Positions 1 through 13,900 of a stretch of DNA of 64,000 nt are shown piece after piece; position 1 is the stretch's first letter, and every line of letters begins with the position of its first letter. The notes beneath the pieces are model-generated. The model was not told where the DNA came from. It did not search any database and saw only the letters and a list, made by a program, of their open reading frames with translations. Source of the stretch: Schizophyllum amplum (lineage: Eukaryota; Basidiomycota; Agaricomycetes; Agaricales; Schizophyllaceae); assembly GCA_007026445.1 (NCBI GenBank), contig VDMD01000030.1, positions 248,001 through 312,000 of the forward strand, in the 5' to 3' direction. The position numbers and the translations under genes were made by a program.

Positions 1-582
1 TGTATTCGAGCAGGGTGGTTCTGTACTGCAACGCTTTCCCCCCTTCAAATCCGTTTGCTCCCTTTCCTCTGCTCACGACGGCGGTCTCGCAGTTGCAGAC
101 GGAGCATCTGTCCCTTACCCCTACTTCGACCTCCTTCTATTCAGCTTAGAGGACTACCCCGCAATTCTGTTTCGCCTCCAGCCACCGGTCGAAGAAGGTT
201 TCGCTCGACCATGCTGTCAAAACCGATGGTATGTGACGCAGTTCGCATTCACCGACGCCCCCTTTTCGTATCTACACTGAAATAGCGACCAGGACGCCCA
301 AGACGGGCTACTCAAATCCCTTCTCAAGCGCCCGGATACCTCAAACGAGCCTCGCAGTGTAGGCGACTGGCTCAGTCGTACGCTGAGCCGCATCTTGCTG
401 CTTCCCCAACGTAAGTCTCATACTTCCAACTCCTCTTCTCCGTTGTCTTTTTGGCACTGCATCTCTTTCTTGTGCTGCTTTGGTGTGCCCAATTGTGTTA
501 TGTTCTTGACGCCACGCGCCTCCCCAGAGCGGGTTCGTGGGGCTCCGCTTTGGGGCACAGTGGTTGAAGCACTGGGGTATTG

Positions 583-583
<1 letters not shown>
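1..583 (+). CDS. Unrecognised protein, 5'-truncated by window edge
   Basis: The open frame starting at base 2 continues through three exons: up to 228, 286-410 and 528-583, ending at TGA 581-583. Introns 229-285 (GTATGT...TAG) and 411-527 (GTAAGT...CCCCAG) are canonical and keep the frame. The visible C-terminal part is about 119 residues; it holds the segments VPYPYFDLLLFSLEDYP and GDWLSRTLSRILLLPQ and ends in WGTVVEALGY. I do not recognise the family. It lies on the same strand as the glycerol kinase, whose proposed ATG shares one base with this stop codon, so either the last exon here or the kinase start may be misplaced. Coding status is supported by frame continuity over two splice junctions; the function is unknown. 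Confidence 0.5.
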
Positions 584-2602
<2,019 letters not shown>

Positions 2603-2911
2603 AGGGCGGAGATTTCCTTCATTGACTTTTGGCATAATATCTGGGCATCAGTAGCGGACGGATGCGTATTCTTGGCATATACTTTAACTGCAGCTTTACA
2701 TAGTGGGTTCTCGCATCACCGTCTTTGCATATTTTAGTCGCGTAGATCACCGCATACATACATACCTTGACCAGTGAATTTTCAAAGTTCACGCTTCATA
2801 CAGTATCCTCGAGTGTGATGGTATGTCTTCTTGAGTGGTCAATCAAGGCAAGACGGTGGTACAACATGGTCATTTCCCATCTCCTAGTCATTCACTGATG
2901 TTGCTCGACAT
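2603..2911. other. Convergent intergenic region, glycerol kinase / ribonuclease
   Basis: This 309-base stretch separates two genes that point at each other and must hold both 3' UTRs and polyadenylation sites. It is AT-richer than the flanking coding sequence. I see no open reading frame or RNA gene in it. Confidence 0.6.
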
Positions 2912-3421
2912 CTAATCGCCCTCGCAAGAGACAAAGTTGTTGCCCGAGGCGCCCGTGTGCGTAACAACACTAGGAGATGCATCAGTACCTGGGAGAACCG
3001 ACAAGAAGGATACACATACGCGCAGTAAACGCCGTTGTCCGAGAACACCACCCGGTCCGTGTCCGGCGACCCGCCGTCGTAGAGACCCGAGGGAAGGATG
3101 GGGAACTAGTACAAAACAGACCATATCAGAACACACATCGCGCACTCCCAACCCTCCAAGTTAACAGTGACGCACCTCATTGTAGTCCGACTCGCCCGAG
3201 CAGTACAGGTCCAGTCCCTCGTAGTTGTTGTACTTGTGCGGGTACGAGTTGTCGCCGATGGGGTCGTCGAGGTGGTCGACGCCGTTCTGGACGGCGGCCT
3301 TGACGTCGGCGAGCGAGTAGACGTTGCTGCCGCAGGTGACGTCGCCTGAGGGCCACGCGCGCGGGAGCACGACGGCGGAGGCGGCGGCGACGAGAGAGAG
3401 GAGGGTCGCGGCGAACATCAT
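2912..3421 (-). CDS. Secreted guanyl-specific ribonuclease, RNase T1/N1 family, 129 aa
   Basis: Extracellular endoribonuclease of the fungal RNase T1 family, which cleaves single-stranded RNA after guanosine; expected role is scavenging phosphate and nucleosides outside the cell. Exons on the minus strand: 3421-3176, 3105-3020, 2969-2912, with introns of 70 and 50 nt. A signal peptide (MMFAATLLSLVAAASA) precedes the mature domain. Family motifs are all there: VTCGSNVYSL, SYPHKYNNYEG (substrate and catalytic His/Tyr region), a Glu at the exon 1/2 junction before FPILPSG, the Arg in DRVVFSDNG, and HTGASGNNFVSC with the catalytic His. Two ATGs are adjacent at 3419-3421 and 3416-3418; the upstream one is used here. 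A TATA-like TATAAAT lies about 110 bases upstream. The exon sum is in frame and the gene looks intact. Confidence 0.95.
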
Positions 3422-3527
3422 GGTGAGCAGCGGCGAGGGTGGGCGAGCGAGGAGAGGGGAGGTGAGCGACGGACGGGACCGCGGAGGGGAGATGAGCGCT
3501 GGAAGACTCGGGGCTTCGCGCGACGCC

Positions 3528-3534
3528 ATTTATA
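3528..3534 (-). promoter_or_regulatory. TATA-like element of the ribonuclease gene
   Basis: On the minus strand TATAAAT lies about 107-113 bases before the ribonuclease ATG at 3421. Position and sequence fit a core promoter TATA box; this is inferred from spacing only. Confidence 0.5.
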
Positions 3535-4686
3535 CGTCTGCCCTCCCACTAGCCCGGCTAGCTCACTTAGAGCGCACCTCGTGCGCGGGCCCACGCCCAC
3601 GTTGCTGAGAGCTTATCGCGCCGGCGCCGGGCGACGGGGCATATGAGGAGAGCGCGGGCGGGCGCATGAACTGAGCGCAGTGGCGCACATGAGCGGAGGA
3701 CGTCGCAGCGTGAAACGGCGGTTCGGGGGGCGTTGCAACGGGGTCACGCCGCCCACGGCTCCGCAGCAGCGTGAGCGAAGTTCAACAGCTCAACCAGAGC
3801 TCAACTTGCGCGAGTCGCGAGTTGCGACATCCATTCGAAGTTGGATGGGCAGAAGGCTGTGGCTTGAAGCCTGGGGATCAGGAAGGACCTCGAAGGGCGA
3901 GCAGATGCGGAGGGCTCACTTACTGATTCGGGGTCAAATTGCTATTCGGATTCCGAGATTGGATTAGACTCGCTTCTTCATGGCGAGTGACTCTTCCTGC
4001 TTGCATACTTGGAACAACGCCAGTGATTGAGAAGAGTCAGTCCACGCGGGAGCTTGGAGGGACGCTAGAGATGACCGTTGCTGCGGACGACCATGCAGAG
4101 CAGATGAAGAGCACAGGGACAGCATGCAACCAAGGCAGATGGAGGCGGGACTGCATGACCTACCTGACAGGTGCTTCATTCTTTGATAAGCAAGTTGTTC
4201 GTGCATGCCATATAATAGGTAGCCGGAGTCAGCCACAGAGCGGGAGCGATGAAACGCTCACGGTCGTACTGTCAGTGTTCACTGATGATTTTACTGATCT
4301 AGTCACTAGATCTTGATGAAGAAACAGACCTGAGTTCGACTTCGGGCAAAGCCAACTTGAACTTTGGGCGAAGCTGAACTTGACTTCGCCCCATGTCGAA
4401 CGACTGCCTGGGATGTCCGCCAGTCGAATGACCCATATACTGAGTAGTGATTCGTAAGCATAACCCCACCAGTAAAGACATTAGCAGCCCGTAAGTAGAT
4501 TAGTTTATTTATTGTGTTCGGCTTCCACATACGCCCACAGCTCCACGCACGCCCACTAGACTCCACGCGCGCCCGCGGGTGCTGGTAGCGCGTTGTGTCC
4601 GCCAGATGCTAAGTCGTTCCCGTGAAGGATCGAAGACCATGATGATGATGACAGCCGTGAAGCGTGGACTAGCACTAGGGCACCGC
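3535..4686. other. Intergenic region, no supported gene
   Basis: The stretch holds the distal ribonuclease promoter and the Hsp10 3' flank. Open frames on either strand have no recognisable domain or codon signature. Around 4330-4395 there are short imperfect repeats built on TTGAACTTTGGGCGAAGC and TTGACTTCGCC, of unknown meaning. Confidence 0.5.
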
Positions 4687-5458
4687 CTACTCCTGGATCT
4701 TCGCGAGGATGTCCTGGTCCTTGAAGAGGAAGTACTCCTGCAACGGGCATGAGTATACTCTATCACGGTGAACAGAGTTGAGTAAAGACTCACCTCCTCG
4801 CCGACCTTGATCGAGTTGCCGCCCCACCCGGGCAGCAGCACGCGGTCGCCGGCCTTCACCTGCGTGGGCACAAGGGTGCCCTCCTTGTTCGGCGCACCAG
4901 GGCCGGTGGCGATGACGGTGGCCTCGGGCAGCGGGGTGCTGGCGGCGGTGGAGGGAATGAAGATGCCAGAGGCGGTTTTCTGAGAGGTGAGTTAGTGGGT
5001 GAGGAAGGAGCGGAGTGGGTGGGCGGTGAAGAGGAAAGGGAGGCAGAAGGGGGGTATGCAATGGTAAGAGGGTAGACGGAGAGAGCTGATACGTGGTAGG
5101 GATGTGGACGTACGGTCTCGGGCTTGAAGCGCTGGACGAGAACGCGGTCCAGGAGAGGGACGACGCCTTGATGGACTTGAAGGTAGCTTGGGCGGCCTGT
5201 GAAGCATGTCAGCACGGCGTATGACCAAGCCTAAACGCAGCGCAGGTCCGGGGAGCAGTGCACGCTTTGCAGGGAGATGGCATGCCGCACGCGCTAGCTG
5301 GTAAACGCGTACAAAGACTCCGTGCATGGCTTGCGCAGCCTCCCTGGAGACCCCGAGGTCGCTCAAATGCAGGCAAGTGCAACGCGACGAGCCTCTCTGC
5401 AACCCGGTCGCTCCGAATGTGCTCCTCCTCCTCGACTCTGCACACCGTCACTCACCAT
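4687..5458 (-). CDS. HSP10: Mitochondrial 10-kDa chaperonin (Hsp10/GroES)
   Basis: Co-chaperonin that caps Hsp60 in the mitochondrial matrix and is normally essential. Exons on the minus strand: 5458-5456 (the ATG alone), 5196-5114, 4979-4794, 4737-4687. The product carries [41 protein letters not shown] (mobile loop region), the [20 protein letters not shown] block (beta-hairpin) and [19 protein letters not shown] at the C terminus, the family's usual length of about 105 residues. The reading frame breaks by one missing base in exon 2, between [11 protein letters not shown] and VVPLLDRV (about 5165-5169). Since the rest is perfectly conserved, I read this as a sequence error rather than a pseudogene. 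The gene shares a 281-base divergent promoter with DBP9. Confidence 0.92.
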
Positions 5459-5739
5459 TTGAGCAGACAAAAGCAAGTCAACAACGAGGGAAAGCAAGCG
5501 AAAAACTTCAGCTAAGAAGTCGGAAGAACGAGGAGGAGGACGAGGACAAGTGCGGGAGGAAGCAAAAAGTTTCCACGATATTCCAAGCGCGCGATCACGT
5601 GGAACTGATCAAATATTCCCACGACGTCTTCGCCCACGAGGTGGGGAATCCCAAATTTTGCACCGCCACATGTGCATTGTTCTCGGTTGTCCATTGTTTT
5701 TCTGAGCTCATCGCCGTCCACGACGTCGAAGAGACTATC
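5459..5739. promoter_or_regulatory. Bidirectional promoter, HSP10 / DBP9
   Basis: The two start codons lie 281 bases apart and diverge, so both 5' UTRs and both core promoters must lie here (the Hsp10 UTR may be longer because of its first intron). No clear TATA box is visible. Regulation is not evident from sequence. Confidence 0.65.
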
Positions 5740-8711
5740 ATGCCCGACGAAAGCCTTGTCGACACGCAGACGACGTTTGCCTCGTTCGCCAATGTCCTCG
5801 ACCAGCGCCTCCTCCGCTCGCTCGCCGATCTTGGCTTCGCGCGGCCGACGCTGGTGCAGGCCAAGGCGATCCCCCTCGCCCTCGAGAGCCGGGACATTCT
5901 CCCGCGCACGCACTGGCAGCGGCAAGACTGCCGCGTACTGCGTCCCCCTGGTGCAGAAGATCCTGAACCTAAACGCGAAAAGTGTGGGTGCGTCTCGCGT
6001 TACGGGCAGCAGGGGTATGAGGCTGATGCAAGTTGATCCTTAGGAGGAGCCCGCTACTCGTGCGCTGATCCTCGTGCCTACGCGCGAACTAGCGGAGCAG
6101 GTGAACGCGCATCTGCGAAAGCTACTGGCGTACTGCGAGGGGGAGGTCTCGGTCATCAACGTCGCCTCGGGTAACGCGGCCGGACTGCAGAGGTACGTTC
6201 TGCGTGTATCCTCGATTGCCATCCGAATTGACGCGCATACAAGGACCCTCCTTTCGGACAAACACCACGTCGTCATCTCCACGCCCTCCCGCGCGCTTTC
6301 TTTTCTCCAATCCAAGGCCCTCTCCCTCTCCGCCCTCGACTCCCTCGTCATCGACGAGGCCGATCTCATCCTATCCTACGGCCACGATGAGGACGTGCGC
6401 GGCATCTTTAATGGCGGCTACCTCCCGAAGGTCTATCAGTCCTTCCTCATGAGCGCCACCATGACCGAGGACGTCGAGATGCTCAAGGGGCTCGCCCTGC
6501 GGAATCCGGTGCGCATATATCCACATTTTTTCGACGCATCTCACTAAATCCCACCCAGGCTATTCTCAAACTTGAGGAAGACCCGGCCGCCGCGAACCTC
6601 ACCCAATACGCCGTCCGCTGCAGCCAACGCGACAAATTTCTGCTCACATATGTGATCCTGAAGCTCAAGCTTATCCAGGGTGAGTCTCCTTTCCTTCTTA
6701 TATGCTTGCCGCTTTTTCTTCTTTATATGCTACCGCTTTTTCTTTTCTCATATGCCCGCTTTCGCCTTCCTTATATACTACTTCTTGTATGCTACCACCC
6801 GACCTTGGACTCTCCTGTGCAGTTCAGCCGTGTCATGCTGACTCCCACCCTTAGGCAAATGCATCATCTTCGTCAACGACGTCGACCGGTGCTACCGCCT
6901 GAAGCTGTTTTTGGAGCAGTTCTCGATCAAGAGCTGCGTGCTGAACAGCGAGCTGCCGTTGAACAGTCGGTGAGTGGTCGCGTGCTGTGGTAGATGTGGG
7001 ATTTGGTCCAGGGAGGGACATGGGGCCGAATCGGGATGTAATGGGTGACCGGGTCGGGGTCCAATGGAGGGCCCTATCCGTGGGCGGATGAGTGGCGATG
7101 AGTGGTCGCATGTAGTGCTCGAATATGGGCCCAGCGAGTGATCGAGTCGTGGCCGCTTCGAGTATACGGCGACTGTTCACGAAGCTGACTTGATTCCAGG
7201 TACCACACCGTCCAGGAGTTCAACAAGGGCGTCTACGACTATATAATTGCGACAGACGAGAGCGGCATGGGCGAGCGAGATGAGGAGGATATAGAGCGGG
7301 AGGCGGTGGAGGCGGAGGATGGCGAGAAGGGTGGAGACGGTGAAGAGGAGGCAGATGAGGCAGACGAAGATGAGAAGGAAGAAGACGAGGACGACGAAGC
7401 CGCTGGCTGTGAGTACATTATTCCACCCCATCCGCCATTTCCCACCCAAACTCGGCTCCCAACTAACTCAAACTGGTTCAACACTGATCCCTTGCACCCC
7501 ACAGTCACCTCCGCCCAACGCACAACGTCCCAGGCTTCCCCGGCTCTCAAGCGCAAACGCGCACCCACCCCACCTTCGGCTGCCCGAAAGAAGGCCAAAT
7601 CGTCCGCCACCGATCAACCCTCCGCCGCGCCACAACCCCGCACGACCGAACCCTCCAAAAAGCAAGGTCACCCAAAAAGCACGGCCGCGCCAAAGACGCC
7701 GAATACGGCGTGACCCGCGGCGTCGACTTCATCGACGTCGCCGCCGTGCTCAACTTCGACCTCCCCGGCTCCGCGCGCGCGTACACGCACCGCGTAGGCC
7801 GGACGGCGCGCGCGGGGCGCGCGGGATGGCGCTGAGCTTTGTGAGCGGGGCGGCGGGCGATGGGCTGGGCTTGTTTAGCAAGGGGGATCGGACGCTGGGG
7901 GAGAAGGACGAGGCGGTGTTTGCGAGGATTGAGAGGGAGCAGGGGGAGGGGGCGGTGAAGGAGTATCGGTTTGATATGAAGCAGGTGGAGGCGTTTAGGT
8001 ATCGGATGGAGGATGCGTTGAGGAGTGTGACGAGGGCGGCGGTGAGGGATGCGCGGGTGAGGGAGTTGAAGGCGGAGGTGTTGGGGAGTGAGAAGTTGAA
8101 GGTGCGTTGGTTGAGCTTGCGTCTGTCAAGCTTGGCTTGGGATCTGGGTTGAGGGCGGTGTGCTGATGCATGGGCGTATTCCACAGGCCCATTTCGAGGA
8201 CAACCCTCTGGACCTCGAGTTCCTCAAGCACGACCGCGCCCTGCATCCCCAGCGTGTCCAGAGCCATATGAAGTTTGTGCCAAAGTACCTGATACCGGGG
8301 GGTGTGGCTGCTCGTACGTCTCATGCTTGCTCACCTATTGTCCTATTCATCTTCGTGACTCTCCGTCGTTGTGCCTACATCTTCGTGACTAATTATCTTC
8401 CTGACTCTCCACCTTCGTCACTATCCATCTTCGTCACTATCCATCTTCATTGAACTGACACCTATCCATCTTCGTCACTATCCATCTTCGTGAACTGACA
8501 CCCATCCAGAAGCCGCCAACGCCCCCGCCGAGGGCAGCAAGACCGACGACGTCGGTTTCGTCCCCTTCAAGAAGGACGCGGGTCGGGGCCGGGGGCGGGG
8601 CAGGGGACGCGGTGGGAGAGGTGGCCGTGGCGGGAGGGAGGTCAGGGTGGTGGCCGTGGTGGGGGTGGGGGCAAGCGGAAGTCGGATCCGTTGCGCAAGT
8701 TTGGGCGGTAG
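5740..8711 (+). CDS. DBP9: DEAD-box RNA helicase Dbp9/DDX56 type, frame-broken as sequenced
   Basis: Nucleolar ATP-dependent RNA helicase for 60S ribosome assembly in yeast. Exons: 5740-5983, 6044-6192, 6244-6508, 6559-6679, 6855-6969, 7200-7408, 7505-8101, 8187-8313, 8510-8711. Visible motifs: Q-motif region [18 protein letters not shown], motif I ARTGSGKT, Ia [20 protein letters not shown] in [24 protein letters not shown], then RGVDF..VLNFDLP and [12 protein letters not shown]. The SYGHDED extension after DEAD and the C-terminal [12 protein letters not shown] are typical of Dbp9. An acidic insert of about 40 residues follows GMGERDEED. Four frame breaks are needed to join the conserved blocks: about 5905 (before motif I), 7670 (A5 run), 7825 (GGG before ATGGCG) and 8635 (G-rich tail). 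They sit mostly in short homopolymers, so I take them as sequence indels. The last intron holds a minisatellite. Confidence 0.88.
8345..8509 (+). repeat. Minisatellite in the last DBP9 intron
   Basis: Intron 8314-8509 consists largely of degenerate copies of a 14-16 base unit, CATCTTCGTCACTATC, occurring about eight times with variants such as CATCTTCGTGAACTGACAC. It stays inside the intron and leaves the splice sites (GTACGT and ATCCAG) intact. This is likely polymorphic between strains. Confidence 0.8.
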
Positions 8712-8732
8712 CCGAAGTTTGGGCGGTAGCCG
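8697..8732 (+). repeat. Tandem 18-bp duplication over the DBP9 stop codon
   Basis: The unit AAGTTTGGGCGGTAGCCG occurs twice in direct succession. The first copy contains the predicted TAG stop (8709-8711); the second copy would repeat the Phe-Gly-Arg-stop end if read through a fusion of frames. Confidence 0.85.
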
Positions 8733-10750
8733 CGGGTGCAGTGCGTCAGTCTAGTCATATCCTCCCCATCTTCTCATGTATGTATATATGCTCTCATCTC
8801 TACCCATCTCGCATGGGAACATGTATCGTTTGCATGCTCTCGCTGGCAGTGGCCACTCTCGGCTGACAACTCAAGGACATAGTGTCGAAGATTCGTCCTG
8901 TGGCAGGTCGATATTCGATAGCGGATAACGCCAGAGTGCGAGGGCATGCAGACTACACTCTGTGATGGGACATAATTAAGCGAGGAAGTGTACAAGGCTG
9001 TCGAGTCTGCAAACGCAAGCTGAAGCCATCTGGAGACATGAGAAGGAGCCAAATGCACGTGAGGAAACCCATATAGGGTCAAAAGTCTCACGCCTGGTCG
9101 CTGTGCCCCGTCCTCGACGAGCCCTCTGCGAGCAACGAGTGCGCAGAGCCGACCGAAGAACGTCCAGTTGCCCGAAACTACCGCAAGACGGTCATATACG
9201 TGTCAGAACCCTCCGACAAGGATTGGCTTGAGTGGACAGGCCGATGTTGCCACCCGGGATTGTGCGTCGTATTCCCTTAGGATGGCGCTCCCAATGGATG
9301 GGTATCTCTAGGCGAGTGACCTCGAGAGCTTCCCGGAATAGGCTTCTGACACACCATCAGTGCTGTAGCTTGGAATTTTGTGCCATCGAAACCCAGTAGA
9401 CAGAATACGATGGATTTGCGCACCAATTCGTCAGCCGATGACCTTGCACTGTTTTGGGCAGGATATATCCCACTGCATCTCTGGCTGCTATGTGGATGTC
9501 GCGAGCCTGTGGGGGTGCGTGCGAAAAGGTGGTCGACTAAGACAAGAACAAAAGGGGAACAACAAATTGGGATGATGGACCCATATGGACCTACTGCGCC
9601 GTTCGCCCATAGCAGGACAGGGTTCGATGCTCCATGTATGACCGAAGGGAAGGAGGGAATTTTTTTCGAGCAGTAGCGTGCGTGCTATACTTCTCATGCG
9701 AGCATTGACCTGCTTACCGTAAAGCCAAGTTCGCGCAGAAGCTGCGCTTGCCACTGTTAGTAGTCGTATGGCCTCGACGATTTTCGTGCGCCATATGAGA
9801 GGCCACCCAGATGTAGCGCCGGAACATATATGTGACGTTGAGAGAGGTGCGCAACTGGAGGACAGTGGACGTACTGACATGCCGTGAGCTCGTGGATGTA
9901 GCCCTCGCGGAAAGGCGACTTCCTGGGATCTCGCTTGACGTCTTCGAAGCCCTGGGAGATGCCTCGATACCGTAGGTACAGGTTTTCTTCCACCTCTCTG
10001 AAGAACACCGACGCCGTGCAAAGACAGCCGATGCTACTCACCTGTAGTTTCTGAAAGCAGGCGCACTACCCGACCTAGTCGACGCTCATGTATGAGGTCC
10101 GCTTGCTAACGCGTGGTCCAGTCATCTAGCCTGCTCGGATGAATGGCTGCCGACTCTTGTAGGGAAGCGCAGCCGACGAGCATAGCCCGACCCTGGTGCG
10201 TCAGTTATCTCTTGTCGTGGGTGAAAGCATCACTCACACTGTAAACACCTATAGGCTATGGCGTTCTGTTTCCAGATAGCTCACTACAATAGAGTAATCA
10301 GGCCTGACGCGGGCTATTTTGAGTCCGAGCAGTCAAATCAGAAGAAAGGTACGCACACGTTTGTGACCATTGCAGTCAACTTTATGACCTTGGGTATGTT
10401 TGCAGAATGATTACATGCAGTCCATAATCGGCCATGACCAGGTACCTAAAAAGTGATTGAAGCACAATCGCTGGACGTCATAAACTCACCTCAAACGACG
10501 CGTAAGTGGCCGGTCCTTTCGCGTCCGCAACAACGCGCTAATGAATTATTAGCCGCCCGAAAACCTCACGTACTAGATATGACTCCTGTCCTCAAGCCCT
10601 TCGCGTTCAACAAATTACTTCAAGGCGCCCGCGACTGTTCGAATACTCGGCGGTCAACGCGGGAGACCGGCCGAACGAAGACGAACATGGTTGTGACGCG
10701 AGTGACCAAACTGGGGCACGTCGGGCCTGCGCTGGGAATTCCGCCAACGC
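8733..10750. other. Intergenic region with weak coding-like remnant on minus strand
   Basis: No gene can be supported across these 2 kb. On the minus strand at about 10041-9890 the stretch VEENLYLRYRGISQGFED, continued by PRKSPFREGYIHELTACQ before a GTACGT donor-like site, has a coding look, and downstream frames (YIWVASHMAHENRRG) could be a second exon. I could not connect them into a gene nor recognise the protein; a decayed gene fragment is possible. The remainder shows nothing notable. Confidence 0.35.
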
Positions 10751-10769
10751 CATCACGTGTCTGCCACTC
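10751..10769 (+). promoter_or_regulatory. Shared promoter element with CACGTG core
   Basis: The 19-base string CATCACGTGTCTGCCACTC lies 238 bases before the ATG at 10989 and is repeated exactly at 21681-21699 before the paralogous gene at 22016. It contains a CACGTG E-box core. Perfect conservation in otherwise diverged flanks suggests a retained regulatory site. Confidence 0.6.
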
Positions 10770-10988
10770 AAGGCTTCACTTTCACCATTGCCTCGCTCTA
10801 CGACTTGAACCTGATTTTCTCAGCTCAGGCACCTCATCTCGACTTTCCGGTCGTCCTCGCCTCACGGAAGACACATCCGCGACCTGCAGCGAGCTTTTGA
10901 ACGAGAAGAACGAGCGAGAAGGCCCTGCCAGCTCCGAGACGGACATACGCCTGTCACAAACGAAACAAACACGTCCTACCCTCCCACC

Positions 10989-13900
10989 ATGACCAGGGCC
11001 AACGACCTCTACGTGGATCGCACACCTATGTATGCCGCAAGCCACTCAGCACCCACCACCTCGTCTTGCCGTAGCCCCGTCGTCGCAAGCACCGACACCG
11101 ACCAAACTACCCGACCCGCAATTTCCACATCCTCTCCATCTCTCGATACAAAGCGCGACCGCTGCCACAATGACGATGACGAGTCGATGGACAACGAGGA
11201 CTGCATGAGCGACGACGGCGACTACGCCACTGATGCCAGTCAGGACGCGGATTTCGACGAAGGCGACGAAGACGCGGAAGATGCAGTCGACCTCGTAGAC
11301 ATCTTCGAGAAAGAGTTCGTGCGGGAGCTGGCGAGTGGCCATGAAGATATGGACGACGACAAACAGCCAAATTCTATGGGCTCGTTTCCGGACGAAGAGC
11401 ACTTTGTCATCATGCGGCCAGACGACGACCAGATCACACACGACGAGCCGACCCCCATCCATGAAAGCTCGCCGTGGGCAGACTTTGACGCGGCTCTGAA
11501 CGAGTTACCCACTCCAATTCACACGTCTTGCCGTGCCGCGGACGACGACAATGACGATCCCGACGACGACAATGACGACGACGACGGAGAGTACGAAGAA
11601 GTCAAAATCCCGGACATCCCCCGCCCTCCTGTCACTCCACCCCCTGTCCTGCGCTGCTTCACCCAGACTTCCTCTCCCATCCTCCGTATTTCACCTCTAC
11701 GCTTCGGCCATCCCCTGCCGGGCGACCCACCACAACGCTCATTCGCCAATCCCTTGCAAAGCTCCCCAAAGAATATCGTCGACTTGTGCAGTGTGGTCGT
11801 GGAACCTTCGACGCAGGAAGTTGATCAAGGGTGCTTGACGCCGTCCGCGCATGTCCCTCCGACCACAACACTGCCATGCAAGATGCTATCAGTCCGGGAG
11901 CAACGCATCAAGAACTTTAGGGCCAAAAACCCACGCGGAAAGCGCTGCTTGGATGACTATGACCAGTGCAACGGCTGGTGCTATCGCGACCTGACGCGCA
12001 ACGAGGTGGGCCCCATTCACGCACAAAACCTGGTTGAGCGTGACGTATACTCGCGATACTGGCGCGTCGTCGATCGAGTAAAGAGTTGGGACGGCAAAAT
12101 CCGTCTCCTGTACGTGCACGTACATGATTCCGCGAGGCGTCAATTCGAGGAGACGGTGGTTAGAGCCTATGGTCCTCTCTTCATGGCGCGCCCCATACCG
12201 GACGACAAAGCGAAGAGTTTGTCGGCGAAGAAACCAAAGAAAGAGCAAGATGAATCTGTGACCATCATGGCCAGCGCAGAGGCCCAGAAGAAGGCAACAG
12301 CCCGGAAGAACATCGAGAAAGAGGCTCAGGCCGAGGCAGAACGGAAGGCAAACCAGCAGGGGTCAAAAGCGTACGTCGTCTGCTCCGCTAGAGTCTATCA
12401 ATCACATTCATCATGTCCATAGCCTGCCCATCGAAATCGAGGATTCAGACGGGGAAGACACCTATGCTTCAGGCCGCACAACCAATGCAGGTGCTTCCGC
12501 GCCAAATGCATTAGTAGGGCAACTGCCAGAAGCTGCTGCGCCGCCGTCCGAGGGCGACTCCCAACCACGCGTATGGCACTTCTCGGTACCAATTCACGCT
12601 CCTTCTCCCACGCAAGGTCCTCCGTGCGGTCTCGGTGCCCCAACGTCGACAACCACCGATGCCTCGAATTTCACTGGCTCGATATTCTCTGCAGCTTGGG
12701 GGGCGCAAGTACGGGCGCAGGAAGCCTCCACGCCAGCTCAGTCGGCTAGCCCAGTTGCACACTCTTCTCAGAGTCCATTATCTATCGCGCCTACAGTAAG
12801 AAGTTCGGCGAAAACGGAAGCTCAAGACCAGCGACAAATTGCACCTCGCCGTGAGCCTGTTGGAATCCCTTGCCCGTCACCTTCAGAGCCGCGTTTCGAT
12901 ATCCCCCCTCCTGTTCCGCAGCGCATGCGCGTACCAGAGGTGCTTTTGGACGAAGCCGACGTTCAAACAATGCAGCTACCCCCGGAAGATCAATACACAT
13001 TCCGCGCTTGCCCGAAGACCTCCGAGTCTCAGCCGCAGCCTGGCAATGCGGTGCCGACGGCCCCGGCGGCGTTTGAGGAATCTTCCATTCAACGGAATCA
13101 TCAGTACGTTTCTGCCTTTGTTGCACGCCTTTGTCACTGACCGCCCGCTTCCAGTGACGAACTTATGAAAGGCGTAGACCATATAAAGGGACAGCGACGG
13201 CAGATTCGTAACCTCCCCAGGCAGCGCCCGTATTCACCGCCTTCCACCAAGCCTCAGCTCTCGATGGAGCGACAGTATATCGTCCATCCCGATGCCCTGG
13301 CGCAACAACACCCAGATATGTATGCACAACCTCCTATGTACGGGATGCCTCCGCAGCAGATGCCACACCTGCCACCTCTGTGCCAGGAATTCGTGCAGCT
13401 TCGATACGATGGCCAGCCGATCGAAGAGCGGCTGGCAGAGGTACAAGAATGGCGGCGCCAGCAAGCAATCCAGCAGCAGCGGCAGCAGGCGATCCTCCGG
13501 CATCAACAGCAGCAACAGCAACTACGGCGGCACTGGCAGCAGCGGCAGGCGAGTCAGGATCAACACCAGCGGCCTGCTATAGTCGTCAATATCAACTACT
13601 ACAACGGCTCAGCGATGGCTAGGTAAGTCTGTTGCTATTCCATTCGACGTGTTCGGCTGCTGAACACATTTTCCAGCGGTCCGCAAATGGTGGGGCTCAG
13701 GCCTCATTCGGAGAACTTGCAAATGGGTGCGCGCCAAGCAATGCGACCTCCGCCGCAGGCATATCACGTACAGTCGGACGTGAGTGCAGATCCTCACCTG
13801 AACGGGGGACAGGGAGAAGGCGCGCAATTCCATCAGCCTCAACACGCTCAGCAGGCCGGGACGTATCAGCATATGGAGCAGCCTGTCCCTTCGACAAACG

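Noticed and set aside
11046..11462. Long minus-strand open frames opposite the 11-kb gene
   Set aside because: They mirror the acidic Asp/Glu-rich coding repeats and have no domains or splice partners.
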